From the NCBI GenBank assembly GCA_015657535.1, contig JADHZB010002113.1, positions 1 through 45,265 on the forward strand: a stretch of DNA of 45,265 bases, in the 5' to 3' direction. The DNA is from Nephromyces sp. MM_2019. Taxonomy: Eukaryota; Apicomplexa; Aconoidasida; Nephromycida. Below the pieces are notes generated by a model. The model had not been told where the DNA came from. It saw only the letters and a program-made list of their open reading frames with translations, and did no database searches. Shown one piece after another: positions 23,138 to 35,496 of the stretch. Numbering within the stretch: the first letter of the stretch is position 1; every line of letters starts with the position of its first letter. The translations under genes and the position numbers were made by a program.

Positions 23138-25258
23138 CCTGAACAGAAAAAGCTTTTAGAGATCAAAAAGTGATTTTTCGAGCTTTAAAAATTTGCTCGA
23201 TAATGCGCGAGATTCTTTTCTGACAATTTCACACCATATAGGCGCATACACCTCATGAAGATCACTCTTTAACTAGTTCAAATACACAAAAAAACGGTTT
23301 TTTCATAGATTTTTACAAAGCCAAAACGTAAACCAGTGTGGCGAGAAACATCTTAAATTTCCAGAAATAGTTCAAACATTCATATTTAACCTGTGAATGC
23401 AGTTACAACAATAAAAAGCCAATACAACAGGGTTAAAAACTTAAGAAATGGAGTACTCTAAGCTACTGGAAAGCGATTTTTCTATGAAAAACCTCTTTTT
23501 TCATACCAAACGATTCAGCTACTCAGAGTCTTAGCAAGCTAACTAAATCCTTGTTTATAAAACAAGCAAATACACTAATTTTGAAGAAAATTTCCTTCCG
23601 CAGCTACAGATTAACTGAAAACATCACTCACATCGACTCAAATCATGTGTGCTTAAACAGCGATAAAGCTGGAGAGAGAATAGTCACGTCGCACGCAAAA
23701 AACAGAGGGTTTATAAGGAAAGTGGGCATGCAAGACACACCTGATAGCGGCTTCAAACACTTGATAAGTACCACAAGATTCTTTCCTGCGTTTTGCCTTT
23801 TCCTTTTTTGCTGCAGCCACTAAGCAAACTGTATCCAGCGATGCAACTAATAAAGCCTAACAAAAAAAGAATAAACAATTCAGTTATTTAGTAAGCTTTT
23901 TAAGAAAAAAAAGCAAGGAGCTCTAAGAAATACATTAAAGCCTAGGAGTGCACAAACATGAGGCAGAGATAAAACAAGATCTACCAAAGTCTCAGACGAT
24001 AAAATGACTATTAAACAGCCATCTACACTAGAGCCCACAACTTAAAGAGCATGAAGCAGAGATAAAAACAAGAAATATCAAAGTTTCAGATGAGGAAATG
24101 ATTATCCTAAAATTGTGACTTTGCTAAAAGCATGAAGTAACAAAAAGAAAAAAACAGCGGAGATATTCCAAGAAGCCAAAAAAACTATCAAAAGATTTCC
24201 TAAAATATTTTTTGCTTATCAAAGACGTTTCCCGCGCGTACATAAGCCTAAGCAAGAGTCATATAAACGTGCGGCCGGTATAAGAAGAAGAGGAAGATAC
24301 GCATAAATCAGCGCACGCTACAAAAAACTAATCACCAAATCAGCACACACATCGTCTGCTTCCATTCAGTTCATCCCAATTTATGTTGAAGAAACTACCA
24401 GCGCACACATGAAGTAGCAGCAAAAATGGTAAAGACACCCATTCTCTGCGCCTATGCTGCAGCCTCTGCGATAGCAAAAACAATCACAAAGCTTTTAAAA
24501 GAACTTATAGGAATTTGTAGAGCTAATAAAGTTGTCAACGGTTTAGCAATGAAGCCCCGCTTTGGATCAAAAAATCCACAAAAAAGCATACACTGTCGGT
24601 ACAAGTATTTTCGTAACAACTGGAGCACGAGGTAGAAAAAAAAAAAGCTGCAGATGAAGAAAATGTGTTTCATTTATACGACTGGAAGCAACACACACAA
24701 ACATCACCAACTTTAAGCGGCAGACGCCAACGGGGAGGCGTACAAAAAAAGCAAAGGCTGCATATTACACTGCAAAAGGAACATACCTTATGAATACTTA
24801 TGAGAAGGAGGCAAAAGCACGACGAAAGCCACAATGAGAGCAAATACCTCTCCACAAAAAAAACCACTTGGTGTAGCAGCGTTCGTTAGCGTTATAATTG
24901 TCTTCCTTCTTACTATCTGAAACAGATAGATAAGCTACGAATCCATCACAGTGGTCCAAATGCTTCCAATAAGATGATTCTCTGAATTGCTTAACCCATA
25001 AGTATGAAGGCTTGCATATTGGAAGGTTATGCTTCTGTAAAAATATCAGCCGCGCATGAGATACCTCAAAAGGGTTGATTTCCTCAGATGTGTCGTGTAT
25101 GGGTGCCTACCCCTCCAAGGCTCTTTTGCGAGTTTAAATACTCAATACTCTGTGTAAAGGGTGTCATTAAAAGGGTTGGGTTGCCACTAGCCTCGGCAAG
25201 CTTTATCAATCCCCCATGTGTAGTACAATCTCAATTAACTATAAAATAACATGATACG
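23138..25258. other. Region upstream of glutamine synthetase; no gene seen
   Basis: AT-rich sequence between the glutamine synthetase start (minus strand) and plus-strand features further right, so it should contain the synthetase promoter. Open frames at 23551-23823 (plus) and 24426-24635 (plus) have no splice partners or recognisable motifs. A short GC-rich patch near 24229-24285 stands out in composition but shows no identified element. Confidence 0.45.
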
Positions 25259-25362
25259 GCGTAGTAAGCCCTCGCTTGGCCTTGTATAGCTAAGCGATTT
25301 GCACGCACGTCAACTCGGGGGTTAGCTCGGTAACCCTCCTGTGCGCTATCGTACTACTGCGC
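25259..25362. ncRNA. Candidate structured RNA, three-stem fold
   Basis: A GC-rich patch in AT-rich DNA folds into a closed branched structure by eye. An 8-bp outer stem pairs 25259-25266 with 25355-25362 (one G-U if transcribed from the plus strand). A 6-bp hairpin pairs 25272-25277 with 25292-25297. A 5-bp stem pairs 25304-25308 with 25341-25345 and encloses a 6-bp hairpin (GGGTTA 25319-25324 with TAACCC 25331-25336). It matches no tRNA, U-snRNA or RNase P signature I know, and no T-run terminator follows. The strand is not determined. It could also be a palindrome-rich genomic patch with no transcript. Confidence 0.35.
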
Positions 25363-25674
25363 GCGGTGAGTATATGCGATATGTATACATCAATATTATT
25401 GTTAGGATTGGAATAGGCATAGAGGGGGGACATAAAGCGCGGGGAGTATAGACAGGTCGATAAATAGAAGATATTATCATTTTGGTTTTAACATACTTTG
25501 AAGGGGGGACGTTTAAATATAGTAATAGCTATGGTTGGAATATGAAAGTGGAGTAAGCAGTTCCACAATGCTTTTCAGTCTGAGAAACAGCGCAAGTAAA
25601 CCGTGCTAGAAACACAAAAATATTACCTCGCTATTGCCATGCATATGCGTGGAAATAGCAACAAGTGCTAGGCT

Positions 25675-27163
25675 ATGTCTGATTTGGTAAGTAAGCTTGC
25701 TATAGAAGAATTTATCAGAGTTTACTTTGGAATGGAATACGCGTTACCACGTTAAGTTACATCCACTGACGTCTCGCCGTGAAAAATGCCTGTGCTGGTA
25801 GTCATTGGCGTTTTAAAGGCATTTTGGGATGCCCGCAGGAATGGAAATTTACGAGACACCTTATAACCTGTTAACTGCATCTTGTGAGCAAAAAGAGCGT
25901 TGCAATCAGGTGAACGTCAAAGCGCTGCTTTGTGGACTTTTTCCAGGTAGGAAATGCCTGCGAAAGCATCACCTTTCAAAGCTGCCAAATTGTTGGAATT
26001 GCCATCGTGCTTTTTTCAATATCAACAGGTTCACAGAGCTGGTTAGCTATTCCAATATGAAAGATTTCACCTTGCTGGTTCAGTTGTCTCCCTTCTTCCT
26101 CCATTAAAGTTGAGGCTTCTTAGTAATACAAACTTTAAGTTATACATAAAGCCTCCATATGGTTTTGCGATGAAAAAATTTTCTGTATCTAGCAGCATGT
26201 TTCCAAGTGTTCTCATGTGCTTGATCAGAGGAAAAACTGTCGCATAGAGTCGAAATTTAGTTCTAGATTTTATAAGTACTCATATAGCACATATGAGGTT
26301 CATGAGATATTGTTGGGCCTAGTATCACGGCGACTAGAGGCAGTAACCCAAGATGCACGTTAGATATCCCTTATCCACATATGACCTCCCTCATCGCTTT
26401 CCAGACTATCTTTTCATTCTGCATATAATGATATCTCACACATTACTGCCCCAGGAATAATGACGGCTAAAAACTGTTCTTGAGTGCCATTTTGTATCGT
26501 GTCAACTTTTGATAGAATTAACCTCTGTTGAAGTTCTTGCCACTGGAACGAGCATTTTTAATTTTAGAAAAACTTCTCACTATGTAAAATACAAGATGTG
26601 CCAATGTTCAAGCAAAGTGAAGTTCATCCTTCCCTACCGTAACAAAAGATATTACGGAGAAGTATCTGTAATGTCTCGATAAAAAGCTGCCGCTAGTACC
26701 AACGGCTTAAGTTTGCAAACCCGAATTTGTTAGTGGTACCCTTTGATATAATGACACAAAATTAAGAGTCCCATCAAATATTCTTCTATTCGCCTGATGT
26801 TTGGGGCGCAAGGTATTTGGAAAAATAATGTTTCACCTACTGCGTTGGCACAAGACTTGTAGTCTCATCTTGGAAATACCTATATCTTAAGTTTGGCTCG
26901 CAGAAATTAAGACACATTGCCAACTTTTCAAGGTTCATGTTCGGCATTGAAAGCTTACTAAAGGCGAAGAAAGCAGCTATCTAGTGTCATCCTAAATGTA
27001 AAGATGCTAATAGCCTACCCTATGCACATTTAATGACGTATTTAAGCTGAAAACTTTGCCATCGAAATCGGGACTATATCCGTGACCTGTGCGTGATTGC
27101 AGCTGCAATTCAAGGGTAGAAGTTCAACCGAAACATATGAGAACCTCGAGTGCATGCCAAACC
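25675..27163 (+). CDS. Tentative Cys-rich zinc-binding-like gene, 5' exons
   Basis: Possible exons are 25675-25686 (ATG TCT GAT TTG, perfect GTAAGT donor), 25839-25869, 25947-26028, 26568-26661 and 27103-27163, with phases 0/1/2/0 in agreement. Joined, they give MSDL, EWKFTRHLIT, then CRKCLRKHHLSKLPNCWNCH, a C-x2-C-x12-C-x2-C arrangement. A segment containing SHYVKYKMCQCSSK and one ending in TYENLECMPN follow. The spacing looks like a treble-cleft or ribbon zinc site. Weak points are the donors of exons 2 (CT|GTTAAC) and 3 (CAG|GTTCAC), and the short exons. No family is recognised. It may be the start of the same gene whose 3' exons lie at 32-35.5 kb. The evidence is internal consistency only. 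Confidence 0.3.
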
Positions 27164-27180
27164 GTATTAATAATTCTTCT

Positions 27181-30100
27181 GTAAAAAAATTTAAGCACAA
27201 TGAAATCGCTAATAGCGCGTACATTGTTAATAATTTCATAAACTATTGCAAGCCTGTTGCCATTTGGACGACCAACCCATAACCAGACTTGCTGCTATCC
27301 GCGGAGGGGTACTTCTGCTTCCGCCCAAATTCCCGCACCACTCGTTAAGCCGGGCATCGCTAGTTGGCCGCTCTGCATGTAGGGCGAGGTCCGCGGAGCG
27401 AGATCATGTCCCTGCTCGCGCGGTACCATTTCAGCGTTTGCAGCTTAAAGCATTAATTCCAGGCTCATCTCCTACTACCTCAGTGGTATACAATTTCTGC
27501 AGCTTGAAGCGCGCGTGGCAACACAAAGCAGTCCATGATTGTTACGCGCTATGCCAGTTTATGCACCTGAACTTAGAGGCCTACTTCAGCAAGGGCTTCT
27601 GGGCTTCGGGGGCGCATCTCAGTCCGTAGTCATCACCCTCGTATCGTATTTTCAAATCACTGAGATGACGGAAGTTTGGATGAAGCCTGAAGGAAACTCT
27701 ATAATCTGCGCTTTTCAAATACACCACGGAACTTGCTTTGACTGATAGCTACATCTAAACAGTAAATGGAGGATACTTCCAAAGGCTGCGTTATGGTTAG
27801 ATGTTAACTGCCTACTGGAAGTTATTAATTACAGGAATTATCGCGATATTGCGTTGTTAATTCTTGGGCACTTCTGCGAAGTTCGGTAAGCCCCGTTGCC
27901 TTGCTATGTTAAGAGTGGTAGAAACAATTATAGTTATTGCACCCCAGAATAACTTTTTTGCAGCCATAATATCCTGAATATCTAAGCCAAAACACAAGCT
28001 TAACATTCAACTTTTATTTTATTAGGTTTGCTACCAATGCGCTGATAGTAATAACAACGAATCTGCACTAATGAGGTACTTATTTAATATATGCAGTGGT
28101 AGCAAAACTTCCGATGAGAACAAACTTTGGCTACAGTAGCTAATCGATGGACCAAAAAATCTGCTCTTCATGCTTACGAACCGTTGACGGGGTATGAAGG
28201 CGTATGCCCCATATTTCCCTCCTTTACGCATCCTGCAAGCGCTTAATATTCTAAGTATTTATAACTAATGGGCCTAAATAAAGCCACCGAATTGTGAAGA
28301 GTTAAGAACTTAGGCCAGTTTTTCCCGCTTCTTTTAACTTGAGTGCATTATTTCCCGTAGCTTGCACTCAAACTAGGTGGCAAGGTAAGAAGTTCACTAG
28401 TTTTTGTGCTCCTTAGCTGCACATCAAATTGTAGGCTTTGGTTTGATCTGAGCCATAAATTCAAGACTATATACACGCACAGCTTCAGAAGCAGCGTGCC
28501 TACGCCACCTCAGTGCCTAAGACGCGGCAGAGATACCTGAATATCGTTAGTTACTGCTGTTGTATATGGAGTCCATCCATTATGCACACTATATGAACTG
28601 AAGCTAGCTTGGCCTGAACAATATGCAACATGGAAATGGAAATATCAGAATAACTCAGAAAGTAATTTTAATTACTCCTAATTTTACTCTTTGAGTAAAT
28701 GCTTTAATCCGAAGGCGCCTGTTGAAATTTTAATTTCTTATCTCTTATTTTTGCTTTACTTCGACAAATATGAACAGAATGTCACGCAAATATAGAAATG
28801 CTTCTATCGTATGAAGCTGTCCACAATATACGAAGAGACAGTGGTACTGCTGTTATGATTTTATAATTGATACCACTTCACTATCTTACTATCATATTAT
28901 AAGCTTTTGATAATAGGTATTTCTTTAAGATGAATCGTGTTTCGATAGAGTTTGTCCGTTAGTTTGGTAGTTAATATGAGGATTTCGCAAGCACCCAGTG
29001 CCGAGGTGGCTGCCTTCGCCACGTGAGATTTTGAGCATAATTTAGCGAACATTTATTTACATCTCACTGGCAAATAAAATGAACGCCAAATTACAAGAAT
29101 TCTTTTGATTAAAAGTAGCTTTACCCTGAGCATTTGCTGCTAAAGCTCCCCTGCCTCGACAAACATGTCTGAACAAAAATAAGACATAGGTAAAGCCATG
29201 AAAAGTGACAATTGTGACATAAAAGGTATTATGAAGAAAGTTGTAAAGGTGAAGCGGAACCAGTCAATCGATCCATAAAGCATGTGCCTAAGCTGAATAT
29301 CTCCTAATATATATGCACAGTTCTAAACGAATCGCATGTAGTTCATTATATATTTTCTGAATTTTTACATCTTAGCTGGTCAGGGTGTACTTTAGTCACA
29401 TGTGCACATCTTCTTACGTACAGTTAGCAGATTCTAAAATTTAGGCCACTATTGTATTTTTTATCCATAACTGGCATCAAAAGTAAAACGCATACAATTG
29501 CACACTTACGCTAGGGTTCCTTTACTTCGCTTTATTGTTGAGACTATCAACAAAATTGAAACGCAATATATTTCTGACGGGTTGCAAGCCCTGTTAACAT
29601 AATGTACAGGAAGAATATGAAACATTATATAAGATGAACAAAATCCGCAAAAATATTACCTGCTTTTTTTAGTTTGATATATTATAAACGATCCACAATA
29701 CAGGTGCATTAGTTTCTGTGGCTGCGCCGAAAGCACAAAAGAACATTGCATTTTTGTCTAATTTGTCGTTGATAAGTAACGCAACTACACTTATAGTTTT
29801 TGCACCTTAGGTGCTTAAGGGAGCAGCCGAAGCCTTTTTCAAGATTCGAAAAAACGAGCAAGATACGACAGCTTTGTGAGGCCAGCGATGCGATTCCCCG
29901 TACCAGGTGTATCTTCTGCATAGTGATAGTGCCCTTTTTCCAGTTTGATATTATTAAACTAAAGGCTAAAGATTCATAGGAAGCAAGCCCATCAAATTTT
30001 GCTGTAATATAATTGGGTTTTAGCACTGATTTTACTTGCTACATATCTAGCTGCCAGTGCGAAAATAAAGCCGGACTATATGGGGGCTTCAAATGATACG

Positions 30101-32008
30101 CTTTGGCTGTACGAAGCTGTATTTTTAAAAAATATTCTACTGCATGAACTTACACGTATACGATTTCACTGAGAATGTTTCTAGCCTGTCTTTGAAACTG
30201 CCAAAATTAGTCTCTCCCTTAATGTTTAGCAAGCCGGCATGTGAGACACTCGTGACTGCTCGTAGCAGGTTCGAAACATTATATATAAAAATGCCTCCCC
30301 TCCGCAAATTTGATACATTGATTAAAGTTACTCCGAGTGAACTTAATCATAGAATCATCACTTTTTAGAGAAAATTTATCATACATATCCGAGTTTGGCT
30401 AGGATCCCCCAGTGATAGATGTTAGATACTTTATCACTGCAGTATGTCACTGACTCTGCAAGTACTTGGGACGAGTTAACTCCCAGCTGTGGGACATGAA
30501 ATGGATAAAATAATAGCATAAACCCTGGAAGCTTCCATTTTCTTAAATTTTTTTATTTCGTCCACGTACCAGTATGGTTCTAGTTAAACTTAAGGAGCAG
30601 TAAACTTATTAGCAAAAGCTCATAAGTACTGGGTAAAGTTTCCACAGTGATCGAATATGTAGGGAGTGTTTTTTCATGCTATTGCACAGATTTATTTTTG
30701 CCGCTATGTACAAGTGCATCTGCTTTAAATGAACATAATACGCGTATACAACCAGGTATATAGGGTACTGTGCTGCTAATCAATAAGATTAAGCAGCCAT
30801 ACCTTGCAACTTTAAGTGAGCTTAATATTTAAGGCGAAGCAAAATTTCTTCTTTAAGCATGCTTGATTACTTTTCAGCTTGCTTAAAACAGGCTTTTCAA
30901 TGCAGACTGAAGGAGCATAGGATTTTGTTGTACCATAAATTGAATGCTATATACTTGTTTAGTATGCCCATTACCTCACTGCATTACTCTTTCATTGTTA
31001 GACGCCTATGGAACATAATTTCACTTAAGCAGGTAGTGGCCGTAACGCATTACGATGTGTTTAATACACATAAGAGGAGCCTTGCAAACAAGAGAGCTTG
31101 TGGGGCTATACTTTCACTTACAGAAATTTCAGTTAACACTATCTTTGAACACAAACTTATGCATACTTCGATGCGTTGTTAAAAAAATTAAAAACAAAGA
31201 TAGCCATTAATGTAGATATATTAACAAAATTTACTGCTCTACCCCATAGTTTAGTTCTCCACGCTCTGAGAAGACATCAATATAGCAAGACTTCGCTAGC
31301 TTTGGTGCTGTCTTGCTGCTTAACTTAACTGAAGCATTTGGATTGACTCGAATATCGGATGAATAATCCTTTATGCAATTACGCTTTTTCATACAGTTTC
31401 AGAATGGAGAATGAGTCGACTAGATCGTTTGGGGAGGATCATGGAATATTCCTGAGCTACATTGAGGTATACGCTATATTTATTTTAAGAAATTACTATT
31501 TTTTATGGCGCACTTGTAGCGCGCCTTACATGAATTTGATGACTTGATAGCATCATGCTGGGACTAAGCCAGGACTTTTTATGACGTGAAAAAACTTAGT
31601 AAAATTTTTTTGTTTGCTTATTTTATCAAATAAAGGAAGGCACCTGCACTACATAAGTGCTATATACCTGGATCAGCTCAGGAAGATGATGTAGAATTCG
31701 TTCAAAAACTTTTCTGACGCAATTTTTTGGGGTGCATCATATTCGCTTTGGTGGCTTGTATAAAGTATGAATCTTTTTTATCAATTATACCAAGGAGAAA
31801 AATTGTGCCAATTCATATCATGAGGCAGCCGCTTACAAAGCGATATTATTATCTATACTAGTTTAGTAAATTGGGATAGAAGATATTTAATGAGTGTTGG
31901 ATAGCAAGCTATGTTCTATGCGGCAAGCTTCTACATATTAGAAAAAAAAATTAATAAGCGTAACTATTCCCATTCTATATGTAATACAGGAAAATGAGAA
32001 AAACTTAG
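27181..32008. other. Unresolved region with possible small plus-strand exons
   Basis: Several acceptor-open frame-donor units were seen but could not be chained. Examples are 28489-28545 (cttcag acceptor, 19 codons KQRAYATSVPKTRQRYLNI, GTTAGT donor) and 30878-31032 (ttttcag acceptor, 51 codons including LKEHRILLYHKLNAIYLF, GTAGTG donor). Others are 31404-31467 (tttcag acceptor, MENESTRSFGEDHGIFLSYI, GTATAC donor) and a GC-rich patch at 27290-27640. If real, they would link the exons at 25.7-27.2 kb with those at 32-35.5 kb into one gene of about 9.8 kb. Confidence 0.3.
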
Positions 32009-35000
32009 CCAGTATGAAGCAAGAGTATACATTGCTGTTGAGAACACTGAAGATACAGGAATCAGCAAATAAAATGTAATTTGAATTAACGTTATTTAAT
32101 GTGTTACCTATTCTTTCGAATTTTTTTAATTTGGGGCACTATAAAAAGTTTGATAGCTAGTGAAAGCTTCAAATGGTGCTCATTTCAAAGAAACAAGCAA
32201 TAGATTAGATTTCCCATAATCAACTGGCCATTGTCGAATAGGTTGTTCCGCTATAACTTGCGCCATCGCCTTCAGTAATGGAAAATGAATTATGAATATA
32301 GGTGCTTAGGATAGCAACAGACTATCACAGTCTCGTTTAGAGCGCAAGCAAAAGGGAATTGCCCTTCACTTAAATTATTATAAAACCTTTTAGTTATTCT
32401 CCAATGTGGATCGTAGTCGCGTTCACTTCCCTCCAGATTTAGCGCTATCATGAATAATTTTCATCAACGGTATCAGACACAAGAAGTATTAATCCAAAAT
32501 CACTTTCCTCTTCTCAGAAGATTGAATACCAGTTATAAGCTGCATATATTGGATGCCCTGCATATATTCGTATAACGCATATAAAGAGAAGAAACGTATT
32601 CAATGGTGCAGCTTTTGAAAAATTCTTTACTGAGTCCCGCCAAATAGAGACAGTATTAACTTATGGGGAAGAAAATATCGTAGGTAATTTTTTTACCTGC
32701 TTCTTTTGATATCTTTAAAACCTAACCTACTTTATACCCACCATAAGTTTAATGAGGGTTCTCGTCCTTTATGCAATGCGAAAAACAAAACAAATTCCCA
32801 CTTCAGCTAAGCAACTTTTAGAGTAGGATGAATATATACACAATTTAAGACCTTATGCTGCAATGGTGGTTGGCAGAAAAACTATTTTTGAACTTCAAAT
32901 AGCGCTGCAACAAAATGCCATCGATATACGGTACATTACCTTCGCAGTAGCAATAAAAGAGCATCCAACATTAGGCAAAGTTATTCAAATGATTTGCTAC
33001 GAGTGGCGTGATGTGATCGGCAAAAATCCTTGCAGGAAGCATGAACAAATAGTGCTTGACAGTGTGCGTAGCTCGTTGCTAGGATTCCTAAAGGCTATTC
33101 CCTTAAAACTAAAAAAGCATTTCCCTGAGTTTTATTTCGTGCCACAATCGTACGAAAAAACGTTGCATACGTTTCCACGTTATTTGTTCGTATTCAGGTT
33201 ACTTATGATGAAACTGCGGACTCAGGATCATTTATTAAGTATATCGGAGCGCATGAACCAATTTGGAGTAAGTAAAAGATCCTTAGCCGCGATTTTTTAA
33301 AAGTAGCGATCACCACATTAATTCATCTAACCAACTTAGGAGGGAAGCTGATTGTAGAGATGACACAATTCCTGAATTGCATGCATTTTCTTCTTAAGTA
33401 ATATCCCAAAATGAAATTACATCGTATTTATGGCTGCAGATGTTTTTTGAGCTATTGAAGCATCGGCAGTAGAAGCCCATGCACTCCATGATGCTTACTT
33501 ACATTACTCGAGGTGTATGCTATTAGTTTTGCATATGCAGTTACCTTCGAAGTAGCTATTCCTCAGATTTTTCCCCTCCCGGGATGCATATGGAGGCTAG
33601 AGTAACCGGGATTTGTAAACGACTGCTAAGAGGATGACTATATGGTAGACCGCTGCATCCCCTCGGCGTTAAATGCAGCAAAGTCTATTCGCCATGCTAC
33701 ACCTTGAGTACTACTGCTTGAAAATACTTTTGCCAACAAATAGTGTCATATACTTACTACAGGTGTACTGCTAAATAATGGAACAAGCCAGCGCTTGCTG
33801 AATGATTCCTTCACTTAATCCTAAGAACATTTTATCACCCATAATTACGACTCATAAGTAAATTTCTATCCTGCAGTCGAGTGGATCCGGAAGCCCCCAA
33901 CTAGTGGCATTCTTATCGTCTATCGAAAATGAACTTCTCAGTAGGATCTCTTGGCTGAACAGTTAGTTAACACTGGAAAAACCTAGTAAAAAATCGCTTT
34001 TAAGGGATGCATCCGCTTAGGTTGCTATGACATTCACATTGCCGTAAATTCTACAATTTACAAGGGTTTAGACTTTAGAATTCAAATAACGCACACTGGT
34101 TAACACTTAAGATAAAGCTTTTTTTAGCTTACAGCATTCCACATGAGTTGAAAAAAGCGCAGTAATGCTGTTGGAACATAACGAAAAAAGTTCAATCAAT
34201 AATTTTCAGATGTTTTAGCCCTCATCAAGGGTACCAGTGAAGCATTTATTTTTAATACTTCAGAACACTGTCTAGCACGGCAATGCATGCCACATAGCTT
34301 GGTTACTATTGCTACCTGATCTACGCTGTCACCACTATGGCCGATTGATGTAAGACTAAATCAATTATTTGTGCATCTCCTTTACCTTCAAGCGAATAAT
34401 CAATCACCAGGATCTTCGGACTCTAGTGCGTCAGATATAGAAACTACAATTTCTGAGGTGCATTCCGAGGAGGGCAATGAGCGCTCCTACGAAGTTACAG
34501 ATTTCCTTAATGAGGTGCAACACCAGCTCATCAAAAACTCAATCGATTCCCGTGATCGCGAGGAGACTTCCAAATGGTCATTTTCGAATTCTGTTAGACC
34601 CCAGTCATCAGAAATTCCATCATTGAGCTCAAGATCTCGTACGCGCCCAAGCGATGTACCATCTTTATCATTGCCCAGTTCGCCTATTTTAACCACATGG
34701 CATTCTGAAGACGCCCACTCGTTTTGGAATTCTATGGAGCTCCAGCTGGACAAGAAAAAGCGGAGGTCATCCGCAAGTTACGTAGGAAAGGGTAAGATAT
34801 AAAACCTTATCGATAGAATCGGTAAAGGGGAGAAAATGAGAGCTATAATATCTTCATACTTACTTTGGCTAGATATGTTGGGAGGATGTCTAGAAAATTT
34901 TCTCTTTACTATAGGCTAGGATATGTGCCTCAGCTGAATAGCCTTTGATACAACTAGCATTGTGAGTATATGCAGTCCCAAGAAAATTGTAGGATAATTT

Positions 35001-35496
35001 CACAACTTCCATTGAGCTTTTAGGTACACATCTTTTAAACTAAAAGATCACGCTTTATTAGCCGCTTTTCAAAGTAGGTATCAATGTTAAGAGATTATTC
35101 TTATGAGACCTCTTGTGTACATGCATAACAGACAAACGATTCTAGTGTCTCATGGTAAACCGCATGACTTAAACATGCCATATTGGTGTCACATTACGTA
35201 TTTCATTCATTATACCAAATTTATTTCATGGACTACCGTGAATGTTAGTTTAGTTATTACCTCTAGCACTTTTTAAAATTTGACGTATGCCAAGCAATGT
35301 TTTAACCTAAATAAAATTCATAACCTATTTGAGACACCGCTGTTTAGGAGAAAAACACCTGGCCTCAGAATTCGCTAGCCCAAAATATGCCTTTGAAGAA
35401 TTCAAGCTTGCTGCACTAAATTCTATACCTCAAGTGCAACAGAGCCCTCCAGCAACTCCCCCACCAAGCAGCGCAGGCAGTGAATCGGAAAGTTAA
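32009..35496 (+). CDS. Unrecognised multi-exon protein, 3' part
   Basis: Exons are 32009-32075 (tentative), 32877-33267, 33877-33961, 34393-34791 and 35348-35496 with TAA stop. Donors include GGA|GTAAGT and AAGG|GTAAGA, and phases 2/0/1/1 agree. The 130-codon exon is mostly helical-looking with mixed charge (KTIFELQIALQQN, then HPTLGKVIQMICYEWRDV, LKKHFPEFYF, FPRYLFVFRLLMMKL). The next exon gives LVAFLSSIENELLSRISWLN. The last two are Ser/Glu-rich and look disordered (SSDSSASDIETTISEVHSEE, several SRS/PSLS motifs, a KKKRR patch and a terminal PPATPPPSSAGSESES). I recognise no domain; a folded helical region with a phosphorylatable tail is all that can be said. The 5' exons are not resolved. 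Confidence 0.6.

Noticed and set aside
30878..31032. Exon resembling the UVRAG/Atg14 start (HRILLYHKLNAIYLF)
   Set aside because: The similarity is limited to a few residues, and the conserved downstream motif of that family is not found nearby.
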